DNA of 5,540 bases from Defluviitaleaceae bacterium. GTDB taxonomy: Bacteria > Bacillota > Clostridia > Lachnospirales > UBA5962. The stretch lies in assembly GCA_009780765.1 (NCBI GenBank), contig WQZK01000139.1, forward strand, positions 1 to 5,540, read 5' to 3'. The translations under genes were made by a program, and so were the position numbers. The notes below the pieces were generated by a model. It saw only the letters and a program-made list of their open reading frames with translations, did not search any database and was not told where the DNA came from. Each line of letters starts with the position of its first letter. The stretch's first letter is position 1. This document shows positions 1 through 5,540 of the stretch, in pieces.

Positions 1-1286
1 ACCATCATGAACCAACTATAGTAGAGGATAAAGAAGTAATTCTTTCAGCCAACGCAGTTATCGACCCGAAGCAGCATGATTGCGAATATCCTTTTAAATT
101 AATGTGTGCTGGCGGACTTTCGTATAGGTTTATATGCGGCTTACATGAGTTTTTAGAAAAAAACATATCGCAAAAACTACATAACGAATTATTAATTTTT
201 GCAGGAATTGCAACAGTTTGCGATATTGTCGATTTGCAAGCTGAAAATCGTATAATTGTGAGGTATGCTGTAAATTTGCTAAATAACAGCGGGCATGAAA
301 ATCTAAACCTCGGCTTAAAAACCTTGCTCAAGCTAAAAAGCTATCATAATCGGCATATCGGAGAGTTTGCTATCGGGTATATGATTGGCCCTTGTATAAA
401 CGCTTCTGGTAGGCTAGAACATGCAAAACTAGCTGTAGAATTGTTTCTAACAGAAGATGAGGGAATCGCCCACTCTTGTGCTGAACTTATGTCTTCTTTA
501 AATGACGAACGTAAAGAAATAACAAGAGCAGCATTTGAAAGACTCACAGAAAAAGTCAACCAAGAAGCCCTTGAAAAAGTTATCGTGATTTACGACAAAG
601 AAATTCACGAAAGCATTGCAGGAATTGTTGCGGGCAGGCTTAAAGAAAAATTTTATCGCCCAACGATTGTTATTTCTAAAGGTGAAGATTTTGCCAAAGG
701 CTCGGCTAGAAGCATTGAAGGGTATAATATTTTTGAAGAATTTTCTAAAAATCGTGAACTTTTTGTGAGGTTTGGTGGCCATCCAATGGCTGCCGGTCTT
801 TCTATCGAGGAGAAAAGCATTGATGTTCTTAGAAAGAGGCTTAATGAAACATGCACTCTTGAAGGTGATGATTTTCTAGAAACCATAAAAATAGACTCTG
901 CTCTTAATTTAGAAGATGTAACATTTTCATTAGTTTCAAATTTAGAAATTTTAAGGCCTTATGGCAAAGGCAACCGAGAACCTATCTTTGGAAGTAAAAA
1001 CTTGCAGGTTTCTGATATTAAAATAATTTCCGAAAAAGATACCGTAATTTTTACTTTTGAAGCAGATAATTACCGAAAAATTAAGGGAATCTGCTTTGGC
1101 AAGCTTGATAAATTCAAAAAAATGGTTAATAATAATTTTGATGAATATGATGCTCAAAAAATCTTGGGCGGTGTTCTTCGAAATATAAATTTTAATATAG
1201 ATATTGTTTACTTTCTTGAAATAAACGATTATAATAATAGTGTGTCTGTTCAAATGAATATAAAAGATTTTAGGATGTGTATTTAA
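1..1286 (+). CDS. recJ: Single-stranded-DNA-specific exonuclease RecJ, C-terminal 427 residues (5' end outside window)
   Basis: RecJ is a cytoplasmic 5'-to-3' single-strand DNA exonuclease of the DHH phosphoesterase superfamily, used in recombinational and mismatch repair. The reading frame is open to the left edge. The first complete codons, from base 3, read HHEP, and bases 1-2 (AC) fit the Asp codon of the metal-binding DHHE motif, so the gene starts upstream and the ATG at 102 is internal. Further RecJ marks, in visible-residue numbers, are IATVCDIVDL (69-78, metal-site Asp), GPCINASGRL (129-138), SIAGIVAGRL (204-213) and the DHHA1 signature GGHPMAAG (258-265). A C-terminal OB-type domain begins near RPYGKGNREPIF (318-329). 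The C-terminus is complete at TAA. Complete RecJ proteins are usually about 560-600 residues, so roughly 150 residues are missing. In the GPCINASGR motif Cys stands where many RecJ proteins have Arg. The next gene, apt, begins one base after the stop. Confidence 0.96.
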   Translation, partial: HHEPTIVEDKEVILSANAVIDPKQHDCEYPFKLMCAGGLSYRFICGLHEFLEKNISQKLHNELLIFAGIATVCDIVDLQAENRIIVRYAVNLLNNSGHENLNLGLKTLLKLKSYHNRHIGEFAIGYMIGPCINASGRLEHAKLAVELFLTEDEGIAHSCAELMSSLNDERKEITRAAFERLTEKVNQEALEKVIVIYDKEIHESIAGIVAGRLKEKFYRPTIVISKGEDFAKGSARSIEGYNIFEEFSKNRELFVRFGGHPMAAGLSIEEKSIDVLRKRLNETCTLEGDDFLETIKIDSALNLEDVTFSLVSNLEILRPYGKGNREPIFGSKNLQVSDIKIISEKDTVIFTFEADNYRKIKGICFGKLDKFKKMVNNNFDEYDAQKILGGVLRNINFNIDIVYFLEINDYNNSVSVQMNIKDFRMCI

Positions 1287-1287
1287 A

Positions 1288-1800
1288 ATGGATTTTACAA
1301 AGATAATAAGAGATATCCCCGATTTTCCGGAAAAAGGCATAATGTTTAGAGATATTACAACGGTTTTTATGGATGCTGAACCTCTCAAGGCTGCGATTGA
1401 CGCCGTTTGCGAGCATCTTAAAAATGTTGAGTTTGACCTAATTTTAGGGCCAGAATCTCGTGGATTTATTTTCGGCGTTCCTGCTGCGTATGTACTTAAT
1501 AAAGGCTTTATTCCTGTTAGAAAAGCAGGAAAATTGCCGCACGATGTTGTTTCAAAATCTTACGAATTGGAGTACGGAAAGGCAACAATCGAAATTCACA
1601 AAGATGCAATTAAGCCCGGACAAAAGGTTGCTATTGTAGACGATTTGCTTGCCACAGGCGGCACTTGTAAGGCAATTTGCGAACTTGTAGAAGAAATGGG
1701 CGGAGAAGTTGTTTCTATGTCTTTCTTTATAGAGCTTTTAGCACTTGGCGGCAAAGATGTTCTTGCAGGATATGATATAAATTCGGTAGTAAAGTATTAA
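1288..1800 (+). CDS. apt: Adenine phosphoribosyltransferase
   Basis: Apt makes AMP and pyrophosphate from adenine and PRPP, a cytoplasmic purine-salvage step. The product is 170 residues, normal for the family. Visible marks are the N-terminal IPDFPEKGIMFRDIT block (10-24), GPESRGFIFG (54-63), the PVRKAGKLP loop (76-84), the flexible-loop YELEYG (92-97) and the PRPP-binding signature VAIVDDLLATGGT (114-126) with its paired Asp residues. The ATG lies one base after the recJ stop. The only Shine-Dalgarno-like sequence is AGGA at 1272-1275 inside recJ, 12 bases upstream, so translation is probably coupled to recJ. recJ-apt is a known Firmicute arrangement often continued by relA. Here apt is instead followed by a strong hairpin terminator and convergent genes. 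Confidence 0.97.
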   Translation: MDFTKIIRDIPDFPEKGIMFRDITTVFMDAEPLKAAIDAVCEHLKNVEFDLILGPESRGFIFGVPAAYVLNKGFIPVRKAGKLPHDVVSKSYELEYGKATIEIHKDAIKPGQKVAIVDDLLATGGTCKAICELVEEMGGEVVSMSFFIELLALGGKDVLAGYDINSVVKY

Positions 1801-1809
1801 TTATTTTTC

Positions 1810-1849
1810 AAATAAAAAAGGTAGCATTAGTTAGCTACCTTTTTTATTT
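1810..1849. terminator. Bidirectional Rho-independent terminator between apt and dfx
   Basis: Bases 1810-1825 pair perfectly with 1834-1849, giving a 16-bp stem around an 8-base loop (ATTAGTTA). The core is GGTAGC/GCTACC flanked by six A:T pairs and a further AT stretch, so each strand shows a GC core followed by TTTTTTATTT. The stem begins 9 bases after the apt stop and, on the other strand, one base after the dfx stop. This position between convergent genes means it very likely ends both the recJ-apt and the pepA-rbr-dfx transcripts. The function is inferred from structure only. Confidence 0.9.
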
Positions 1850-1850
1850 T

Positions 1851-2237
1851 CTATTGCACCATTGTTTTCCAAAGACCGTGCAAATTGCAATACTCATAAA
1901 CCGCAACTGGCTTGTCGTCCACAAAGCAGAAATCGGCTTTTGGTGCATCTCCAGGCTTTAGGCCTTTACGTTGGCCGCCTTTTTCCGTTTCTACATAAAT
2001 AAATTGAATCCAGTGTGCTTCCTCCATTGGATGCTCTACCGAGCCAACAACAACACTAATTTTATCACCAGAAACAGTTACTTCTGGCAGATGCTTTTCG
2101 TTACTAGCTTCAACTGTGTTAGGAACGAGTTCCATCATTTTCTCTCCACAGCACATCATAGGAACACCATTATTTTCGATAAGTCCTAACAAGTTTTTGC
2201 AAATATTACAAATAAAAAATTTTTGATTACCTCTCAT
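1851..2237 (-). CDS. dfx: Desulfoferrodoxin, two-iron superoxide reductase
   Basis: This enzyme reduces superoxide to hydrogen peroxide without releasing oxygen, a cytoplasmic defence typical of strict anaerobes. The product is 128 residues, close to the usual 125-130. The N-terminal desulforedoxin domain carries the rubredoxin-like center I cysteines C10, C13, C29 and C30 (CNIC and CC). The catalytic domain has the mononuclear iron center II ligands H49, H69, H75, C117 and H120 (EKH, HPMEEAHW, YCNLHG), plus the E47-K48 pair linked to catalysis. A TTG at 2240 is also in frame, but the ATG at 2237 is preferred. It sits 7 bases from a perfect AGGAGG, and with it E47, K48, H49, H69 and H75 take the numbers I recall for the Desulfoarculus baarsii enzyme. 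It is the last gene of the rbr-dfx pair, 11 bases after the rbr stop. Confidence 0.96.
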   Translation of the reverse strand: MRGNQKFFICNICKNLLGLIENNGVPMMCCGEKMMELVPNTVEASNEKHLPEVTVSGDKISVVVGSVEHPMEEAHWIQFIYVETEKGGQRKGLKPGDAPKADFCFVDDKPVAVYEYCNLHGLWKTMVQ

Positions 2238-2244
2238 CAAAGCA

Positions 2245-2250
2245 CCTCCT
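2245..2250 (-). promoter_or_regulatory. Ribosome binding site of dfx, overlapping the rbr stop codon
   Basis: On the minus strand AGGAGG lies 7 bases before the ATG at 2237 and only 4 before the in-frame TTG at 2240, which decides for the ATG start. Its first two bases are the last two of the rbr TAG stop (2249-2251), so ribosomes ending rbr translation are placed directly on the dfx start site. Translational coupling is an inference from this overlap. Confidence 0.85.
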
Positions 2251-2791
2251 AGTAATTTATCACTCTTAGTTCAAAATAAGCTTCTGGGTGGTCACAAACA
2301 GGGCAAACTTTTGGTGCTTTTGTATTGTCTGTAATAAACCCGCAATTTCTGCAAATCCAAATACTTTTTTCTTTTTTAGAAAATACTGTTTGAGTTTCAA
2401 CATTTTCTAGAAGCTTCAAATAACGCTCTTCGTGGTCTTTCTCAATTTTAGCAACCTCTTCAAAAAGGAATGCAATTTTATCAAACCCTTCTTCTTTTGC
2501 TTCTATTGCCATATTTTTGTACATATCAGTCCACTCGTAGTTTTCACCAGCAGCAGCATCTTTAAGGTTTGCAATTGTATCAGGAATACTTCCGCCATGC
2601 AAAAGTTTAAACCACATTTTTGCATGTTCCATTTCATTGTGAGCAGTTTCTAAAAAAAGTGCAGCAATTTGCTCGTAACCTTCTTTTTTAGCTTTAGAAG
2701 CATAGTATGTGTATTTATTTCTTGCTTGAGATTCGCCAGCAAATGCCGCCATCAAGTTAGCCTCTGTTCTCGTTCCTTTAAGCTCTTTCAT
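2249..2791 (-). CDS. rbr: Rubrerythrin (diiron peroxidase with C-terminal rubredoxin domain)
   Basis: Rubrerythrin reduces hydrogen peroxide to water in the anaerobic cytoplasm, taking electrons from rubredoxin and NADH-linked reductases. The product is 180 residues, about 10 shorter than the Desulfovibrio vulgaris protein. The ferritin-like four-helix domain (about 1-135) carries the expected diiron ligands E20 (AGESQAR), E53 and H56 (NEMEH), E83 and E86 (GENYE), and E117 and H120 (EKDH). The C-terminal rubredoxin domain has C147-x-x-C150 and C163-x-x-C166 with the usual CRNCG and CPVCDHP surroundings. The ATG at 2791 lies 7 bases after AGGAGG (2799-2804). The gene follows pepA by 37 bases with no hairpin between, and dfx follows after 11 bases. 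It would remove the peroxide that dfx produces. All metal ligands are intact. Confidence 0.97.
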   Translation of the reverse strand: MKELKGTRTEANLMAAFAGESQARNKYTYYASKAKKEGYEQIAALFLETAHNEMEHAKMWFKLLHGGSIPDTIANLKDAAAGENYEWTDMYKNMAIEAKEEGFDKIAFLFEEVAKIEKDHEERYLKLLENVETQTVFSKKEKSIWICRNCGFITDNTKAPKVCPVCDHPEAYFELRVINY

Positions 2792-2827
2792 ATTATTTCC
2801 TCCTTAGTTATTTTCTTATGCAAAATT

Positions 2828-2856
2828 ATTATCTTTTAGCAAAAAGCTGATATAAA
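2828..2856 (-). promoter_or_regulatory. Possible internal promoter for rbr-dfx in the end of pepA
   Basis: On the minus strand TTTATA (2851-2856) and GATAAT (2828-2833) are separated by 17 bases, matching four and five of six positions of the vegetative sigma consensus. Initiation would fall near 2821 and give a leader of about 30 bases before rbr. Such matches are common by chance in AT-rich DNA, so this is only a candidate. If real, it would let rbr-dfx respond to oxygen independently of pepA. Confidence 0.3.
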
Positions 2857-4223
2857 GTTTCAACACCTGCACCTGTACCGCCTTGTTTCATAAACTCGTA
2901 TTTAGGCGATTGAATGAACGAAGTACCAGCAACATCTATATGAACCCAAGGTAAATCCTGAGTAAAATGCTCCATAAACAAGCCTGCGATAATTGCACCG
3001 CAACCATCACCACTGTTTTTAACGTCTGCCATAGGCGTTTCAATCATGCCGTAATACTCGTCATGACGAGGAAGCTGCCAGTACTGCTCGCCAGTTTTCT
3101 TAGCCGCAGTTAAAAACTCTGTTAAAAATTCGTCGTTATTAGACATAACACCAGCCGTATAACTACCAAATGCCGCAACTACTGCACCTGTAAGTGTTGC
3201 AATATCCATAACACGTTTTGCACTTTCTTTTTCGATTGCATAAGTCATAGCATCGCTCATGATAAGTCTACCTTCAGCATCAGTGTTCAAAACTTCAATA
3301 GTTTTGCCTGACATAGAGTGTAAAACATCACCCGCCGTAAAACTTTCACGAGAAATACGATTTTCTGCCATAGGAATAACCGCAATAACATTTGCTTTTA
3401 CGTTATTTTTATGAAGTGCACAAATTGTAGCAAAAGCAACTGCACCACCTGCCATATCACACTTCATGTTACCCATAGAGTTGCCTGGCTTTAAATTATA
3501 GCCACCAGTGTCAAACGTTAATCCTTTCCCAATTATTGCCGTTATATCGTCTTTGTTTGCAGGGTCACCCATGTGGCGAACAACAGCAATTTTAGGCAAA
3601 TTACCAGAACTTGAGCCAACTGCCCATAAAGCACCCATTTTCATTTCTTGTATATGATTTTCGTCAAGAATAGTTATATCTAAACCAATTTCTTTAGCAT
3701 AAGACACCATTGACTCAGACATGAGCTTAGGAGTCATCTTACTGCCCGGCTCATTAACCATTTTTCTAGCAATTTTTATGTATTCTGCTAGGTTTTTAGT
3801 TTCTTCTAAATGGTTGTTAGATTTATCTAAATATACTACAAACCCGTTATCGTTTGTTTTTTCTTCCGATTTTTCTTCAGTTTTTTTAGATTTATAACTT
3901 ACAGGAGTATCTAAATTTAAGAATGTGCCAAGCATTAAAGCCTTAGCACCATCATCACCTAAGAGGCTTTCAATTTCAGAAGTTAGTACAAGCATAGATT
4001 TGCCACCAAGCTTCTTAACTGTGTTAATAGCTGTAGCTACTGCACGCTTTACAACCAAAACGCCAACATGCTCTTTTTTGCCAAGGTTTATCGCAATTAT
4101 TTGCTTTCCATCTTCATGAGCTAGAGTCGTTTTAAATGCAGCTGTACGCATTGCGTTTGTTTTTTCGTCGAACGTAAAATTAATTTTAAAATCGTACGCT
4201 TCGTTATTAAAAAATTGTATCAT
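2829..4223 (-). CDS. pepA: Leucyl aminopeptidase, M17 family
   Basis: This cytosolic, two-metal aminopeptidase removes N-terminal residues from peptides and usually works as a hexamer. The product is 464 residues, slightly short for a family of about 480-500. Residues 1 to about 110 form the variable N-terminal domain. Next comes a charged, probably flexible linker (about 111-126, rich in Lys and Glu), then the M17 catalytic domain (about 144-460). Metal and active-site residues are all present: K233 and D238 (GKGLTFDTGG), K245, D256 (KCDMAGG), and D315, E317 and R319 in the diagnostic NTDAEGRL. They keep a constant offset of 17 from the bovine lens enzyme numbering as I recall it. The ATG at 4223 lies 9 bases after GGAGG (4233-4237). 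A strong promoter lies directly upstream. rbr follows 37 bases downstream without a terminator, so a pepA-rbr-dfx transcript is likely. Confidence 0.96.
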   Translation of the reverse strand: MIQFFNNEAYDFKINFTFDEKTNAMRTAAFKTTLAHEDGKQIIAINLGKKEHVGVLVVKRAVATAINTVKKLGGKSMLVLTSEIESLLGDDGAKALMLGTFLNLDTPVSYKSKKTEEKSEEKTNDNGFVVYLDKSNNHLEETKNLAEYIKIARKMVNEPGSKMTPKLMSESMVSYAKEIGLDITILDENHIQEMKMGALWAVGSSSGNLPKIAVVRHMGDPANKDDITAIIGKGLTFDTGGYNLKPGNSMGNMKCDMAGGAVAFATICALHKNNVKANVIAVIPMAENRISRESFTAGDVLHSMSGKTIEVLNTDAEGRLIMSDAMTYAIEKESAKRVMDIATLTGAVVAAFGSYTAGVMSNNDEFLTEFLTAAKKTGEQYWQLPRHDEYYGMIETPMADVKNSGDGCGAIIAGLFMEHFTQDLPWVHIDVAGTSFIQSPKYEFMKQGGTGAGVETLYQLFAKR

Positions 4224-4254
4224 TGTTACCAGCCTCCAAATATTATTTTATTTA

Positions 4255-4283
4255 AGTATATTGCTTTTTCGTGAATTTGTCAA
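4255..4283 (-). promoter_or_regulatory. Vegetative (sigma-A type) promoter of pepA
   Basis: On the minus strand a perfect TTGACA (4278-4283) and TATACT (4255-4260, five of six consensus bases) are separated by an optimal 17 bases. Transcription would begin near 4248, giving a leader of about 25 bases that contains the pepA ribosome binding site. It is the best promoter visible in the window and probably serves pepA, rbr and dfx together. Confidence 0.8.
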
Positions 4284-4336
4284 GAAAGTACATCATATAA
4301 ATAAGTATATAAAAATCTAAAAAAGGACGAACTTTC

Positions 4337-4477
4337 ATGACTGATTATAATAAATTTGAGCAAATCCCAGCCCCATTTGACCAAAATATAAAAATAGCAG
4401 AAACACAAACTAATTATGCAAAAGATGATTTTGATTTTGCTTTATTATTGCTTGTTTTAGTATTACTTAAATCATGA
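4337..4477 (+). CDS. Small protein of 46 residues with hydrophobic C-terminus, function unknown
   Basis: The frame runs from ATG to TGA and encodes 46 residues. I do not recognise the family. The first 29 residues are polar, with an IPAPFDQ segment at 10-16. An acidic DDFD cluster (30-33) follows, then a hydrophobic run FALLLLVLVLL (34-44) and a final Lys-Ser. Eleven hydrophobic residues are short for a full membrane crossing, so the tail may only dip into a membrane or mediate self-association. Support for a real gene is the AAAGGA ribosome binding site at 4322-4327, 9 bases before the ATG, and the clear polar-then-hydrophobic layout. It also fills a space between divergent pepA and convergent GNAT that would otherwise be about 260 bases without a gene. 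Small proteins of this general layout occur in spore-forming Clostridia, but that is a resemblance of shape, not shown homology. No convincing plus-strand promoter was found. Confidence 0.6.
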   Translation: MTDYNKFEQIPAPFDQNIKIAETQTNYAKDDFDFALLLLVLVLLKS

Positions 4478-4483
4478 TTTGTG

Positions 4484-4942
4484 TTAAAACAACTCACATT
4501 TCATCACAACAAATTCAGCTCCATTTTTTACATATTCGCCCTCTATCCTAAAGCCCGATTTTAGGTAGCTTTTTATTGCCCTTTTATTAAACTTGCGAAC
4601 GTCTAAGTATAAATTGTTTTGAGGAAAATGTTTTTTTGCATAATCTTTAACTATCTCAATAAGCTCGTTACCATGCCCTTTTCCGCAATGTTCAGGAGAT
4701 AAACCTAAGCCTAAATAAAGCTTATTTTCACGAAATTGCAACCTGAAAAATCCTATAAATACACCGTTCAAGCTTACAGACTTAAATTCGGCCTTTCGTT
4801 TGTCTTCGTCTGCCAATCCCCAGTTAGTATTTACCATCTCATTCCATGGAGGGCAGTTATATACATCATACTCATCAAAATATTTCCAAGCACATATTTG
4901 CATCGCTTGATTTTCAGTTAATTCGTTAACCAATAAACCCAA
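4484..4942 (-). CDS. GNAT-family N-acetyltransferase, TTG start
   Basis: GNAT enzymes transfer an acetyl group from acetyl-CoA to an amine. The substrate here is unknown. The product is 152 residues, usual for a single GNAT domain. The acetyl-CoA-binding motif A region is LGLGLSPEHCGKGHGNELIE (77-96), with CGKGHG forming the pyrophosphate loop; Cys stands where the textbook motif has Arg or Gln. Motif B is NKRAIKSYLKSGF (119-131). The N-terminal part (QICAWKY, YNCPPWNEM) looks like a recurrent Firmicute GNAT subgroup, judged from memory. The start is TTG at 4942, 7 bases after a perfect AGGAGG; the next in-frame ATG is codon 14 and has no such site. The gene lies 23 bases after the trpS stop, so the two are probably co-transcribed. 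Its stop is 6 bases from that of the converging small gene, with no clear terminator. Confidence 0.88.
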   Translation of the reverse strand: MGLLVNELTENQAMQICAWKYFDEYDVYNCPPWNEMVNTNWGLADEDKRKAEFKSVSLNGVFIGFFRLQFRENKLYLGLGLSPEHCGKGHGNELIEIVKDYAKKHFPQNNLYLDVRKFNKRAIKSYLKSGFRIEGEYVKNGAEFVVMKCELF

Positions 4943-4949
4943 TATGTTA

Positions 4950-4955
4950 CCTCCT
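4950..4955 (-). promoter_or_regulatory. Ribosome binding site that fixes the TTG start of the GNAT gene
   Basis: AGGAGG on the minus strand, preceded by AA, sits 7 bases upstream of the TTG at 4942. No ATG or GTG in the reading frame lies within reach of it, and a second TTG at codon 4 would be 16 bases away. It lies inside the 23-base gap after trpS. Confidence 0.85.
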
Positions 4956-4965
4956 TAATGGAACT

Positions 4966-5540
4966 TTAAAGCATAGGCAAGCCAACTTTTTTATAAACCT
5001 TATTTAATGTTTTGTAAGCCATTTTGCTCGCCTTTTCGGCGTTTTGCTTAGCAAGCTCGTTAATATAGGCTTTATCTGCTTCTAGCTCTTTGTATTTTTG
5101 TTGGATAGGCCTAAGTTCTTCCACAACTGCCTCGCCAATTGTTTTCTTAAAATCGCCATAGCCCTTACCTTCAAACTCTCCTACACATTCTTCGATAGAT
5201 TTTTTAGTTATAATCGAATAAATGCTTAAAAGATTGCTAACTCCCGGCTTGTTTTCTTTGTCGAATCTAACCTCTGCATCCGAATCGGTAACAGCCCTTT
5301 TAATTTTGTTCATAATAATATTTGGTTCGTCTAAAATAAAGATTGTACCATTGTGGTTCTCGTCCGATTTAGACATCTTTTTCTCAGGTTCTTGCAAATT
5401 CATAATTTTGCCGCCAGTTTTAGGTATATATACTTCAGGAACTGTAAACACATCACCATAAATATGATTAAACCTGTTGGCAATATCACGGGTTAACTCT
5501 AAATGCTGTTTTTGGTCATCCCCAACAGGCACTAAATCTG
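4966..5540 (-). CDS. trpS: Tryptophanyl-tRNA synthetase, C-terminal 190 residues (5' end outside window)
   Basis: This class Ic synthetase charges tRNA-Trp with tryptophan in the cytoplasm. The frame is open to the right edge: the complete codons begin DLVPVGDDQKQHLELTRDI, a hallmark TrpS segment. The GTG at 5532 is therefore an internal Val codon, not a start. The KMSKS signature is present exactly, at bases 5365-5379, followed by SDEN and the helical anticodon-binding C-terminal domain (about RAVTDSDAEVRFD to the end KKVGLPML). Bacterial TrpS is usually 325-340 residues, so about 140 N-terminal residues with the HIGH-type motif lie outside. Any regulatory leader, such as a T-box, would also be outside the window. 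The GNAT gene follows 23 bases after the TAA. Confidence 0.96.
   Translation of the reverse strand, partial: DLVPVGDDQKQHLELTRDIANRFNHIYGDVFTVPEVYIPKTGGKIMNLQEPEKKMSKSDENHNGTIFILDEPNIIMNKIKRAVTDSDAEVRFDKENKPGVSNLLSIYSIITKKSIEECVGEFEGKGYGDFKKTIGEAVVEELRPIQQKYKELEADKAYINELAKQNAEKASKMAYKTLNKVYKKVGLPML

Noticed and set aside
102..104. ATG at 102 as the start of a short RecJ-like protein
   Set aside because: The frame continues without a stop to the left edge and encodes RecJ sequence there, including HHEP of the DHH motif, so the gene is cut by the window and not shortened.
5..331. Minus-strand open frame of 108 codons
   Set aside because: It lies antisense to recJ, whose frame carries conserved DHH-family motifs throughout; no recognisable protein features.
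951..1388. Minus-strand open frame of 145 codons across the recJ-apt junction
   Set aside because: It is antisense to two well-supported genes, and its composition (runs of Ile, Lys and Asn) looks like reverse-strand AT-rich shadow.
2432..2653. Plus-strand open frame antisense to rbr
   Set aside because: Overlaps the intact rubrerythrin coding frame and has no conserved motif; a shadow frame. The same applies to 1971-2189, 3925-4119, 4736-4921 and 5222-5461.
2818..2836. PerR-type operator upstream of rbr
   Set aside because: The stretch AGATAAT-A-ATTTTGC matches only about nine of fourteen positions of the palindromic consensus as I recall it and has poor dyad symmetry; not enough in AT-rich DNA.
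4277..4311. Plus-strand promoter for the small gene using TTGTCA at 4277-4282
   Set aside because: TATAAA (spacer 13) and TATATA (spacer 23) are both at unsuitable distances. Searches by eye for sporulation sigma patterns gave only partial matches, such as CATCATA at 4291 without a matching upstream box.
4418..4440. GCAAAA/TTTTGC hairpin inside the small gene
   Set aside because: Only six pairs with an 11-base loop, inside coding sequence and without a T-tract.
4469..4480. 12-base perfect palindrome AAATCATGATTT over the small-gene stop
   Set aside because: It has no loop, is AT-rich and lacks a T-tract, so it is not a terminator; a chance palindrome is likely.
5530..5532. GTG as the start of a truncated TrpS
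   Set aside because: Upstream codons to the window edge continue the conserved ADLVPVGDDQ segment of TrpS; this is an internal Val.

Overview
The window is AT-rich DNA, roughly one-third G+C by eye (not computed). It is tightly packed with genes that have strong AGGAGG-type ribosome binding sites. A neighbouring rubrerythrin and two-iron desulfoferrodoxin, together with a recJ-apt pair, suggest a strictly anaerobic low-GC Firmicute, most likely a member of the Clostridia. The species cannot be fixed from the sequence alone. No rRNA, tRNA, CRISPR array, insertion sequence, phage gene or riboswitch was found. No gene-free stretch exceeds about 115 bases.

Layout. (1) Bases 1-1800, plus strand: the 3' three-quarters of recJ (single-strand exonuclease, cut by the left edge), then apt (adenine phosphoribosyltransferase) one base later. 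Base 1801 begins a short spacer holding a 16-bp hairpin with T-tracts on both sides, which can end transcription from both directions. (2) Bases 1851-4283, minus strand: a promoter with a perfect TTGACA box drives pepA (M17 leucyl aminopeptidase), followed by rbr (rubrerythrin) and dfx (desulfoferrodoxin / superoxide reductase). The gaps are 37 and 11 bases, with no terminator between genes. (3) Bases 4337-4477, plus strand: a 46-codon small gene with a good ribosome binding site and a hydrophobic C-terminus, of unknown function. (4) Bases 4484-5540, minus strand: trpS (tryptophanyl-tRNA synthetase, cut by the right edge), then a GNAT acetyltransferase that starts at TTG.

How the genes work together: dfx reduces superoxide to hydrogen peroxide and rbr reduces hydrogen peroxide to water, so the two form a sequential detoxification pair in an anaerobe. 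Their location downstream of a housekeeping aminopeptidase suggests that they receive transcription from the pepA promoter, possibly with an extra promoter inside the end of pepA. recJ-apt is a familiar Firmicute pairing, but relA, which often follows apt, is replaced here by a terminator and convergent genes.

No clearly new biological system is visible. The least explained items are the 46-residue small protein gene and its setting: it diverges from pepA and ends 6 bases from the converging acetyltransferase gene, with no obvious terminator between them.
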